This document shows positions 18,663 to 26,714 of a stretch of DNA of 64,000 bases, piece by piece. The stretch is taken from contig NZ_AP027365.1 in assembly GCF_030295995.1 (NCBI RefSeq), forward strand, positions 1,240,001 to 1,304,000. Direction: 5' to 3'. This DNA is from Thalassotalea hakodatensis (GTDB taxonomy: Bacteria > Pseudomonadota > Gammaproteobacteria > Enterobacterales > Alteromonadaceae). The notes under the pieces were generated by a model. The model saw only the letters and a program-made list of their open reading frames with translations. It did not search any database and had not been told where the DNA came from. The first letter of the stretch is position 1; every line of letters begins with the position of its first letter. The translations under genes were made by a program, and so were the position numbers.

Positions 18663-20949
18663 CGTTGAAGCTAGCTTATTAAAGCAACAAGCTGAGATGC
18701 TGGCCGAATTTTCGAGCAAAAAAACAGTTAGAGCAGTTGATTTTGAGCCATTTGATGTGGATAGATTTATTGTTCCCGAATATCAGGGGGCAAAGTCGCA
18801 AATCATAATTCTCAAAGATGGAGAATCACAAGAGAAGCGATTGATATTTGCGGCTTTATACGCTGCAAATTATATAACATTTGTTCTTGATGAGGGGACT
18901 GAAGGCTATCGTAAAACATTATCTCATATAGTTCCGAAGTTTATGATTTATTTAAATGTACTAAAAATAGATCAATTTAATCGTGTAAATATCTTAAAGT
19001 GTTTTGAATCTTATCGGGTTGAAAACGATGGAGTAAAGACTCAAAGCACAGGAATGATCGAATTAATACGGTTGATTAACAAAGCGCTCAATTATGTTCC
19101 TTTTGGTAACGAGTTACTTGCAACCAATGATTATAGATACTTAGATTTACTATCAAAAAGCAAACCCGCAGTAAGTGATGGTAGTGTGCAAACTACACTC
19201 ACTGATTACTTTGGCTTTCACTCTTGGTTAAGAAGAGATGATATCGGTGTTGGTGCGCAACTATATAAAAGAGCTGAATCACCAAAATTATTGATGTGGT
19301 CATTCCAAATTACAATTAGCAGCGCATTAATTGAAATTAATAAGGCAAAACACGCGCTTATTGATCTGTTTAATAAGAAGAGGGTTCAACCAAAATATTT
19401 TCCCGCGAAATTGATTCGTCCTCATTTAGATAATTATAAAGGCGGACGCGAAAGTAAGCAGTTTCGAGTAGATGAAGCAGCATTTAAAGTTGCTACTTTA
19501 ACTAATAAAAGAGATTTTTTTGAGAAACTTAGAAATGTTCTTACTGGTATCGAAGCCGATAGCATAATCAATACAGCTTTAGAGTCTCTAATATATTCTC
19601 AATGCGTGGAAGAGGCACAACAGTATGCTAAAGACGAATTTTGGAATACAGGAAAAATAGCAACCCAAACAACAAAGATATCTAATAAAAGAGTCACAGT
19701 TTTTCGTCAGGTAACTGAAAGCTCACTTTTATTTACACCGGATTTTATTCAAGAGCTAGTTGAATATTCGCAAGCAAAAAAAAGAAAGATCCCAATTTCT
19801 AAAGGGGAAAATTACTTATTTGCGCTATTAATGTCATATCAAACGGTACCATATAATGATTTGTTTAAAATAAAATTGAGTGATTTTAGATTTTCTAAAA
19901 GACAAACAGGAGAAGTTACTCAAATAGAATCAGACTATTTCAAGTCTCGCGCAAAAAGCTATCATGAAATAGAAGCAGTTGAAGGAAATTCGGTACTAGG
20001 TACTTCAATAATTGCTTTTCTAAATGACCGTACTGACAGCCTTAAAGTCAACAACAAATTAATTGATAACGATGGTTCGTTACAATCCAAAATGGGAATA
20101 ACAACAAGCATCTCGCTGTTTTTCAAGTTTTTAGGGAAATCTCATATTCGTGACGTGCTAAATACCCAGTTATTAAAAGAAAAGGTTTCACCCGTATTCA
20201 TCGAATGTGTTGTGGCTATATGTGAGAAAGGTATTCGAAAAGAGGCTTATGAGAGAAAAAATACTAACTGGCTTTTAAACTGCGAAACACCAACGGTGAC
20301 TCGTATCTTTAGTTCGGAAGCAGTTAAGAACTCAAAGGTACACTCTCAATCAGATAACTTTGACCCAACTCGAATTACTAATTACAACTCTCATACGAAT
20401 GAAACAGAGCGCACTAATTATCGTACCGAAGACAATCAAACTTGGATAGATAACTGCGGAAAAATTACTCGCACTGTAATGAATGATATTTCCTTAAATG
20501 TCTTAAGGCCTAGTAAGTCAGAAGTTTCTGAATATAACACAACAATAAAAAGTGCATTACAAACCCTAAAATTAAAGGCAGATAATACCTTGGCACTATT
20601 AAAAGTTGTTACTGGCAAAAGTGATGGCAAGGTCAATGACCTTGGTTTCTTGGTATCAAATAAACACAGTGAAGATAGTTTGCCTGATAACATTTATCTT
20701 GTTGATTCACCGGAAACTGTTCTTAAGTTTTTACACTACTTAGGGGAAATAGAACGCTGTCATCAAAAAATCTTTGAACGAGCACCAGAGTACTTGTTTC
20801 TAGAGGCGTTACCCACGGCAGAATGGATAGAAGCAGTTTTATCTAACAGATTGTTTAGCAATGAAACGGTTGCAGAAGGTCAGAAGTTATATAAAAAGTA
20901 TAAAAAAGATCTACCACCCATTTTTACCGCATTTACTGGGAGTTACTAA
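18655..20949 (+). CDS. Large recombinase-like protein, second of the trio, catalytic residues apparently degenerate
   Basis: A 764-residue protein starting at ATG 18655, with GGAG 7 bases ahead; an earlier ATG at 18622 lies inside the first recombinase gene and is less likely. The position and helical pattern fit a tyrosine-recombinase fold in residues ~400-640: LMSYQTVPYNDLFKIKLSDF aligns with box I, but its Arg is absent; a TPTVTRIF segment stands where HxxR is expected; and SHTNETERTNY could carry LGH and Tyr. It may be a non-catalytic subunit of a synaptic complex, or a divergent enzyme. The next gene starts immediately after its TAA, with GGAG ahead. Confidence 0.65.
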   Translation: MDNVEASLLKQQAEMLAEFSSKKTVRAVDFEPFDVDRFIVPEYQGAKSQIIILKDGESQEKRLIFAALYAANYITFVLDEGTEGYRKTLSHIVPKFMIYLNVLKIDQFNRVNILKCFESYRVENDGVKTQSTGMIELIRLINKALNYVPFGNELLATNDYRYLDLLSKSKPAVSDGSVQTTLTDYFGFHSWLRRDDIGVGAQLYKRAESPKLLMWSFQITISSALIEINKAKHALIDLFNKKRVQPKYFPAKLIRPHLDNYKGGRESKQFRVDEAAFKVATLTNKRDFFEKLRNVLTGIEADSIINTALESLIYSQCVEEAQQYAKDEFWNTGKIATQTTKISNKRVTVFRQVTESSLLFTPDFIQELVEYSQAKKRKIPISKGENYLFALLMSYQTVPYNDLFKIKLSDFRFSKRQTGEVTQIESDYFKSRAKSYHEIEAVEGNSVLGTSIIAFLNDRTDSLKVNNKLIDNDGSLQSKMGITTSISLFFKFLGKSHIRDVLNTQLLKEKVSPVFIECVVAICEKGIRKEAYERKNTNWLLNCETPTVTRIFSSEAVKNSKVHSQSDNFDPTRITNYNSHTNETERTNYRTEDNQTWIDNCGKITRTVMNDISLNVLRPSKSEVSEYNTTIKSALQTLKLKADNTLALLKVVTGKSDGKVNDLGFLVSNKHSEDSLPDNIYLVDSPETVLKFLHYLGEIERCHQKIFERAPEYLFLEALPTAEWIEAVLSNRLFSNETVAEGQKLYKKYKKDLPPIFTAFTGSY

Positions 20950-23637
20950 GTGAAAAATTTAGTTAGTTCAGTTAGCTACATTAATAATTCTAAATCTAGG
21001 TTCTTAGAGCATTGTAATGACATGCTCCGTTTAATTGATCCTAACGGACATGCTTCCTTTGAAAGTCATAAATGGGTAATTCCTTTTTCTTCAAATAATA
21101 CAAAAGTGGAAAATTGGTATGCAACGTTATATTTTGAAGACTTCAATAATGAAACTTTAAATTTCAAATCAAGTATTAGAATTGAGTTTGAAGTTGAAGA
21201 GTTCATTAATTTGAAGATTATCGACTTTGCCAAGTGGCTTTTTTTACAACAAAGACATAATAACTCGTTGGATTATGCAGGTGTTTGGTATTTACAAATG
21301 TTAAAAGTGCTTTTTGCATTTCTGCGGGAAAATAACATCGACTCGTTAGATGAAACTAAGATAGAGGACTTTTTTAGTTTGGCTCTTACTCACGATTTTA
21401 TTGACGGGACCTTTGTTAGACGCCTGTCATCTCCAGCTTATGCTTCACGATTTAAAATGTTTAACTTATTGAGTATTACAAGAACTTTGCGCCTTCACGG
21501 CGTAGAAGGCGTTGTTCCTAATATCCAAGAGGATGATATAAACAAAGCGTTTAATACAGCGTGCTTAGCGCAAATAGATATGACTTTGGCAGATTATAAA
21601 AAAGGCGGAACATTTGACTTTTTAACTTTGGATGTGGGTAAACATTATGTTGATTATTGTGCAAGCTTCTTTGAGCAACATATTGTTTTTGCTACAGCTC
21701 TTCGTAGTGCTGTTATTGAACTAGGATTCGATTTAGTAGAGAACGGAAATCAATACAAGTGGGATGCCTTATTTAGTGAAAATAAAGAGCAACTCTGCAA
21801 TTTAATTGCTAATAAATATAACCAAATAGTAGTTAAGTATCATGCGTTTAACATATATAAACTTAATCAAATAATATCAGAGTTAAAACTGGACGAAACT
21901 CGTTTTGACTCTTATGAATTCGTGAGATCACTGATGTATGCTCGCTTTTATGATGGTCAGCTTAAAAAAAGAGAGCATATACTGTCAGAATACGCTGCGT
22001 GTATTAATAGTGATAACGCAGGCTTCAGGATCGACTTTACATTACAAGATTTCGATGATTATTGTGACGATGCTTTAAGCGAACAAATTTTAAATTTAGA
22101 GAAAACGAAAGTACTTCTGGACGAATACTTAGATCTATTTCGTGATAGAACTAATGCCAAAATGGGGAGTTTTTTCAGGGATGTTGAAGCTGCTGGTGTA
22201 ACGGCTCTGGTAGCTTATACGGGCTGGCGAGCAAGTGAATACGGGTTTCCTGAATCATCGTTAAAATCTACTGTTAATAAAGATATTTCAGATGCCGTTT
22301 ATTCACCGTTTCGATTTTACATTAAATGGATTTCGCCAAAGACAAATGGTGAAACATTACTGGAAAGAGAGATAACGTTATCCACTGCAATTCTTATTAG
22401 GCAATTGTCTGTTTTTACAGAGGAAAATGACAATGGTTTTGCGTTGACTTCAGCTAAATTTGGAGACACTACGCTAATTGGGAGTCATGTTCGCGGTATG
22501 GTAGCGAGGCATTGGGTAAGATTTCCTGAAAAATACGAAACATTTTTGGATTTAGATGAGCTTGAATTACTAACTGTTAAAGATACCGATGGCAATTTAG
22601 TAGAATTAAAAAGAAGGCAGTATTTGACAGATAAATATGATTTGAATAGTCCTGTAGTCGAGGGACTTATAGAGCTTAGAGACAAACTCAGAAAAGATAA
22701 TCAGGTCTTACAGCTAATTGCTCGCAGTTATAAAATCGGTCAGAAACACTTACGTGTTGCCGAAACTATTAGACTTTATGCCAATGGTGAACTTGATGAG
22801 ATTGCAGTTGAAATTTTAGAAAGCCGCTTATCTCAAGAAACTTTGGAATACATTAAAATAAATCATGTCAATATCAGCGATTCGGATACAAGAGCAATAA
22901 TAGACGAGATTAAAGAAGGTATATTTAATGCAACCCCACATGCATTAAGACATGTATGGGCAGAAGCAGTATTAAGACGATATAAAGGCGATATAGGCAA
23001 GTTTATCCGAGCAAACTTCAAGCACATTGATGACCGATTTTTTATGGCCTATCTGAAGGGTAAGGAAGCTAAGGCTATAATGCAGGTAGCTAAGAGAACA
23101 ACAATAAATCACATTGTGCGATCTAGAATCCAAAGCATTAATGAGGAAAGAAGACATTATGCTGGTATGTTTGATCGGTTCATAAATAAAGCTGTTGCTA
23201 TTACCAAGGTTAATACATTAGAAGAGTATGAAAAATTAGCAAACATGGTTTCGAATAACAGAATAATTGATATTAAAGTTAATCCTTGGAATACGTGCGT
23301 GTTGCGAAAAGGTACGTTTGCCAACGCTAAGTGCTCAGAGGGTGGTATACCTCAGCGGCATAAAGCTGAACCTAAGTTTTGCTTAGGTTGTATCAATGGT
23401 GATTTTGAAGAAGGAAACTACAACGGCACTGTTGTTTATGTCAAACCAGATGTTGAAGCTTGTAGAAACCCCAACCTTCCAATGTTTATCAAAAGATCAC
23501 ATTTAGTGACTGTTAGATTAGCTCTAAAACGTATACAAGAGCTAGGTAAAAATTACGATGAATCACCTTATCAGAAATATATTGATTTTTTAAATGAAAC
23601 AATAGAAATGGCGGTCAGCTCTGAGGAGGTGTCGTAA
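20950..23637 (+). CDS. Large tyrosine recombinase with C-terminal Cys/His cluster, third of the trio
   Basis: An 895-residue recombinase with GTG start at 20950 (GGAG 8 bases ahead, directly after the previous stop). Catalytic marks are TGWRASEYGF (about 425), PHALRHVWAEAV (about 663), FKHIDDRF and MAYL with the likely nucleophile Tyr (about 690-700). After the catalytic domain, residues ~783-815 hold a C-x(10)-C...H...C-x2-C cluster that could bind zinc. Such size (over twice a simple integrase) matches TnpB-type recombinases of Tn554-like elements. The stop overlaps the next start (TAATG), so the four genes form one translational unit. Confidence 0.88.
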   Translation: MKNLVSSVSYINNSKSRFLEHCNDMLRLIDPNGHASFESHKWVIPFSSNNTKVENWYATLYFEDFNNETLNFKSSIRIEFEVEEFINLKIIDFAKWLFLQQRHNNSLDYAGVWYLQMLKVLFAFLRENNIDSLDETKIEDFFSLALTHDFIDGTFVRRLSSPAYASRFKMFNLLSITRTLRLHGVEGVVPNIQEDDINKAFNTACLAQIDMTLADYKKGGTFDFLTLDVGKHYVDYCASFFEQHIVFATALRSAVIELGFDLVENGNQYKWDALFSENKEQLCNLIANKYNQIVVKYHAFNIYKLNQIISELKLDETRFDSYEFVRSLMYARFYDGQLKKREHILSEYAACINSDNAGFRIDFTLQDFDDYCDDALSEQILNLEKTKVLLDEYLDLFRDRTNAKMGSFFRDVEAAGVTALVAYTGWRASEYGFPESSLKSTVNKDISDAVYSPFRFYIKWISPKTNGETLLEREITLSTAILIRQLSVFTEENDNGFALTSAKFGDTTLIGSHVRGMVARHWVRFPEKYETFLDLDELELLTVKDTDGNLVELKRRQYLTDKYDLNSPVVEGLIELRDKLRKDNQVLQLIARSYKIGQKHLRVAETIRLYANGELDEIAVEILESRLSQETLEYIKINHVNISDSDTRAIIDEIKEGIFNATPHALRHVWAEAVLRRYKGDIGKFIRANFKHIDDRFFMAYLKGKEAKAIMQVAKRTTINHIVRSRIQSINEERRHYAGMFDRFINKAVAITKVNTLEEYEKLANMVSNNRIIDIKVNPWNTCVLRKGTFANAKCSEGGIPQRHKAEPKFCLGCINGDFEEGNYNGTVVYVKPDVEACRNPNLPMFIKRSHLVTVRLALKRIQELGKNYDESPYQKYIDFLNETIEMAVSSEEVS

Positions 23638-24158
23638 TGAGTATAAATTACTACGATGACTTTTTACTGGAAGAAGAAAGGATTCAAGAGCCTAAGGGTA
23701 TAGAAGTTGATAAAGATTTAACATGGATTTTGCTTCATCCAACTGCCAAAGAAGCTTACACAGCAATAAACAATCTTAAAATGGAAAAGTTACGCTTCAT
23801 TAGTGGTCATCCGGATAAAGGTAGTTATAAATATAAAAAGTATTGGACTATTTCAAAAGTAGAAGTCGCTAGAAGAGTTGGAAAAAAACCTCAGCCATTG
23901 TTCAACAGCAATACATACTCAGCAGGGTTAATAACTTACTTTAATGGCGTAAACAGTAAACTTCATAAAGCGAAATATGACCGAATCAATAAGCCTAACA
24001 AGGGGTATCAGCACAAAACTAAGGAAGAGTTGAAAGCAAGTACGGTTAAATTAACAAAAGAAAATAAAAAATTACTTCAGAATACTTGTGAAGAGCTGTA
24101 TGGAAGGATGTTGAATGACATACCCCTTGATGTAAAAAGAAAGCTAGGTTTAAATTAA
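23637..24158 (+). CDS. Small basic accessory protein of the recombinase operon (TnpC-like by position)
   Basis: A 173-residue Lys-rich protein. A possible helix-turn-helix sits at about 82-105 (TISKVEVARRVGKKPQPLF) and a predicted coiled coil at about 133-160 (KEELKASTVKLTKENKKLL). It overlaps the third recombinase by one base (TAATG) and has a very strong ribosome site (GAGGAGG). In Tn554 the third gene, tnpC, encodes a small protein that influences recombination frequency and orientation; a similar role is inferred here from position and size only. Confidence 0.6.
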   Translation: MSINYYDDFLLEEERIQEPKGIEVDKDLTWILLHPTAKEAYTAINNLKMEKLRFISGHPDKGSYKYKKYWTISKVEVARRVGKKPQPLFNSNTYSAGLITYFNGVNSKLHKAKYDRINKPNKGYQHKTKEELKASTVKLTKENKKLLQNTCEELYGRMLNDIPLDVKRKLGLN

Positions 24159-24187
24159 CAACATTTGCCCAACAGATATAGGTATTG

Positions 24188-24210
24188 AACAAACATTCCT
24201 AATGTTTGTT
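24188..24210. promoter_or_regulatory. Perfect palindrome upstream of dgt
   Basis: AACAAACATT and AATGTTTGTT form perfect 10-bp arms around CCT, 53 bp before the dgt start. No T-run follows on either strand, so an operator is more likely than a terminator. The binding protein is unknown. Confidence 0.55.
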
Positions 24211-24263
24211 GGAATTGTAAATTTATAATTATTGAATAATAACAATATTAAGGGAACAGCAGT

Positions 24264-25742
24264 ATGGATTATAACGAAAAGCTAAAACATGAACGCTTTC
24301 GTGCATCAACAGCTCCGAAAAAAACATTCGATGAGGAAATGGAATCAGACCGGGGCCGTTCAATCAACTCTGCTGCGGTAAGAAGGCTTCAACAAAAAAC
24401 TCAAGTGTTTCCTTTAGAATCGAATGCGGCAGTAAGAAGTCGTTTAACTCACTCGTTAGAAGTACAACAAGTTGGTAGGTATATAGCTAAGCTTGTATTA
24501 AAAAAACTTGATAATGATGGTAAGTTAAGAGAATTAGGGTTAGAAGATAAAAAAGACGGATTTACCAGCGCAATAGAAATAGCATGTTTACTTCATGATG
24601 TTGGAAACCCAGCCTTTGGGCATTTTGGTGAAGAAGCTATCAACATGTGGTCAGGAACGTCATTGTTAAATATCTTTACAGAAAAATTCGGGGATAAAGT
24701 TAAGGATAGTAAACTACTAAAAGACTTACTTTGCTTTGAAGGTAATGCCCAAGCCATTCGAATTTTACATAGCTTGCAGGACTTGAACTTGTCATTTACT
24801 CAAGTAGCTTGTTTAATTAAATATACTAGACCTGCCTATGAGCAGAGGCCGACAGGAAAAACTGAATCGTATAAATATAGAAAGAAAAAACCCGGCTATT
24901 ATTATTCTGAAGAAGAATACGTTAATAAACTACAAAGTAGTTTAGGCATTGAATCAGGAAATAGATTTCCACTTACTTACATAATGGAAGCAGCGGATGA
25001 CATATCATACTGTATTGCGGATTTAGACGATGCTTTGGATAAAGGTATTTTGGACGTAGACCAACTTCATCAAGCTATCGTTAGTATTTGGGAATCTTAC
25101 TTAGATGATGATGAAGTAGATAACGAGGTAGTTGAAAAACGTTATCTTCCTAACCTTGCGCAAAAGGCATATGCAAGATATGAATCGGAATCTCATAATA
25201 AGAACCATTCTTATATACTTACTTTAAGAACTAACTTAGTAAATGATCTAGCCAATTATGCTTCTGAACGATACATTTCCAATCATGAATCAGTTTTCAA
25301 TGGAACACTTGATGAATCTTTATTAGATGGTAATGACGAATATAATTTGGCAACAGAAGTGTTAAAGGGTGTTGCTTTTAAGTATGTGTTTTCTGCCAAG
25401 GAGGTAGAAAGATCAGAATTGCAAGGACATGCTATCATATCAGGGTTACTTGATATATATACACCACTTCTCAAATTAGATTATGAAAACTTTAAATCTC
25501 TTTCAAAAAGCGAATCTTTAAAATCTTTTCCTATAGAGACTAGGTTGTACCATTTATTATCTAATAAACATAAGCGCTATTATTGTGATAGCGTAAAAAG
25601 GCTACACGATGCAGCAGTCGTAACTGATGAAGATAAAATTATAGAAATGTATTACAGATCGCGCCTACTGATTGACTACGTTAGCGGAATGACTGATAGG
25701 TTTTCATTTGAGGAGTATAGAAGTCTATTAGCTATTGATTAG
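24264..25742 (+). CDS. dgt: dGTP triphosphohydrolase, E. coli Dgt type
   Basis: A complete 492-residue dGTPase, which splits dGTP to deoxyguanosine and tripolyphosphate. It aligns along its length with E. coli Dgt: ESDRGRSINSAAVRRLQQKT, RLTHSLEVQQVGRYIA with metal-binding His63, LLHDVGNPAFGHFGEEA with His111-Asp112, LCFEGNAQAIRILH, IMEAADDISYCIADLDDA and the C-terminal DYVSGMTDRFSFEEYR. All HD-domain ligands are present. It follows the recombinase operon by 105 bp with its own ribosome site (AAGGGAAC). It belongs to a different dGTPase subfamily from the broken host gene at 16273-17298, so it did not arise by simple duplication. It could replace the lost activity or act as an anti-phage dGTP-depleting enzyme. 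Confidence 0.95.
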   Translation: MDYNEKLKHERFRASTAPKKTFDEEMESDRGRSINSAAVRRLQQKTQVFPLESNAAVRSRLTHSLEVQQVGRYIAKLVLKKLDNDGKLRELGLEDKKDGFTSAIEIACLLHDVGNPAFGHFGEEAINMWSGTSLLNIFTEKFGDKVKDSKLLKDLLCFEGNAQAIRILHSLQDLNLSFTQVACLIKYTRPAYEQRPTGKTESYKYRKKKPGYYYSEEEYVNKLQSSLGIESGNRFPLTYIMEAADDISYCIADLDDALDKGILDVDQLHQAIVSIWESYLDDDEVDNEVVEKRYLPNLAQKAYARYESESHNKNHSYILTLRTNLVNDLANYASERYISNHESVFNGTLDESLLDGNDEYNLATEVLKGVAFKYVFSAKEVERSELQGHAIISGLLDIYTPLLKLDYENFKSLSKSESLKSFPIETRLYHLLSNKHKRYYCDSVKRLHDAAVVTDEDKIIEMYYRSRLLIDYVSGMTDRFSFEEYRSLLAID

Positions 25743-25871
25743 ATATATGATTTGGAAGTATGAGTTTAATTCAGTACGAATTGAAGCGTTTTAGTACCAA
25801 TTCGTTGCAAGTTTGCATTTTAGCTTCTAAAAATGAAGCATGTATTTAAAAACTATTTGAACAGGCAAATA

Positions 25872-26102
25872 ATGAGCAAAGTAGATACTCATCAATCAGA
25901 ACAAAATATACAGTTATGTAATGATCAATTATCACTTAATCAGCGCATCATGATCAAAAATGTCCGAGAGGCTATTGCTAACAATCGTATTGACGGCCTA
26001 TCAATAAATCCTATTCTGATAGAGAGAGTAATTGCAGCATGTAAAGATAATCAGAAACTAGATGCTGAACAATTGATCAGAGAGTTTGTAACTCAAAATT
26101 AG
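25872..26102 (+). CDS. Small protein resembling VbhA-type antitoxins
   Basis: A 76-residue protein starting at ATG 25872 (AGG about 9 bases ahead); an upstream ATG at 25833 would add 13 residues. The segment KNVREAIANNRIDGLSI followed by LDAEQLIREF resembles VbhA-like antitoxins, small helical proteins that block Fic AMP-transferases. No Fic gene (HPFxxGNG motif) is nearby, so if the match is right this is an orphan or acts on another partner. It converges on the 118-aa gene with stop codons directly abutting. Confidence 0.45.
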   Translation: MSKVDTHQSEQNIQLCNDQLSLNQRIMIKNVREAIANNRIDGLSINPILIERVIAACKDNQKLDAEQLIREFVTQN

Positions 26103-26459
26103 TCAACTAGCGTTATTTTTAAAAATAGAACTCACAACTTCAACGGTTCCCTTCAGATCATTCAAAGCTACTTTTTTAAATACGGCTGAGGCTGGTTTTA
26201 ATTTTTTTTCACAAATAGAACCGAATTTACTGCCTGTCAGACCAGAAGATTTTTGCTTTCTTCTATATTTTTTAAGTTGACGTGCGTTCAGTTTTTGCAA
26301 TCGATCAACTTTTTGGTGATAATACCTTTGTCCCATTTCCTTTACTTTAGCGATAGTATCAAAAGTAACGATTGGGCTATTAGCGATGGAATATTTATCT
26401 TTCTGCTTGAACAGTATGGATAAGCGTTTCTTCTGTAGGCGTATTAATTTTCTTTTCAT
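26103..26459 (-). CDS. Small very basic protein of unknown function (118 aa)
   Basis: Not recognised. About a fifth of the residues are Lys, with two Lys/Arg-rich clusters near the N-terminus (MKRKLIRLQKKRLSI) and at about 60-75. This could suit nucleic-acid binding. It has no signal peptide. It is convergent with the VbhA-like gene, stop codons touching, which argues against a classical toxin-antitoxin operon. It may be a spurious ORF in an accessory region, but it is the only reading frame in this stretch. Confidence 0.35.
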   Translation of the reverse strand: MKRKLIRLQKKRLSILFKQKDKYSIANSPIVTFDTIAKVKEMGQRYYHQKVDRLQKLNARQLKKYRRKQKSSGLTGSKFGSICEKKLKPASAVFKKVALNDLKGTVEVVSSIFKNNAS

Positions 26460-26714
26460 TTTTAATCATTGTTTTTGATATAGAAGATAAGTTGTTATCA
26501 ACATTAAGTAAAAATCATGGTTCTACCAAAAGTCATTTAATTAAAGCTTCATTGATACTTTTAAATTTACTAATCCTAATGGAACCAGTAATTATTTTTC
26601 AAGGCAGGGTTTGTGTTCCCCCCTAAATCAAATAAGCAATACACATGGAGCTAATGTCTAAGATGTAACAGCGTCAATTCGTAGTGTTGTTGTCAGATTC
26701 AACTACTAACACTG

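Larger units (their letters stand above)
17299..25742. mobile_element. Recombinase-trio element inserted in a dGTPase gene (right end not in window)
   Basis: The left boundary is the point where dGTPase homology ends. Within 90 bp a plus-strand operon starts with three tyrosine-recombinase-like genes and a small fourth gene, overlapping or spaced by 0-1 bp, followed by a full dGTPase gene. The layout resembles Tn554 (tnpA, tnpB, tnpC) and recombinase-in-trio elements, which integrate site-specifically. The end given (25742) covers only the core; the missing 5' half of the target gene is absent from the rest of the window, so the element may extend past 64000. No terminal repeat was found. Confidence 0.75.

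Noticed and set aside
24264-25742. The carried dgt as a displaced copy of the broken host gene
   Set aside because: The carried protein is of the E. coli Dgt type (ESDRGR, LHDVGNPAFGHFGEEA), while the broken gene is of the shorter subfamily (FGHGGEVALHFMMRD); they are not recent duplicates.
25872-26459. Toxin-antitoxin operon
   Set aside because: The two genes converge with abutting stops, unlike co-directional TA pairs, and no known toxin motif is present.
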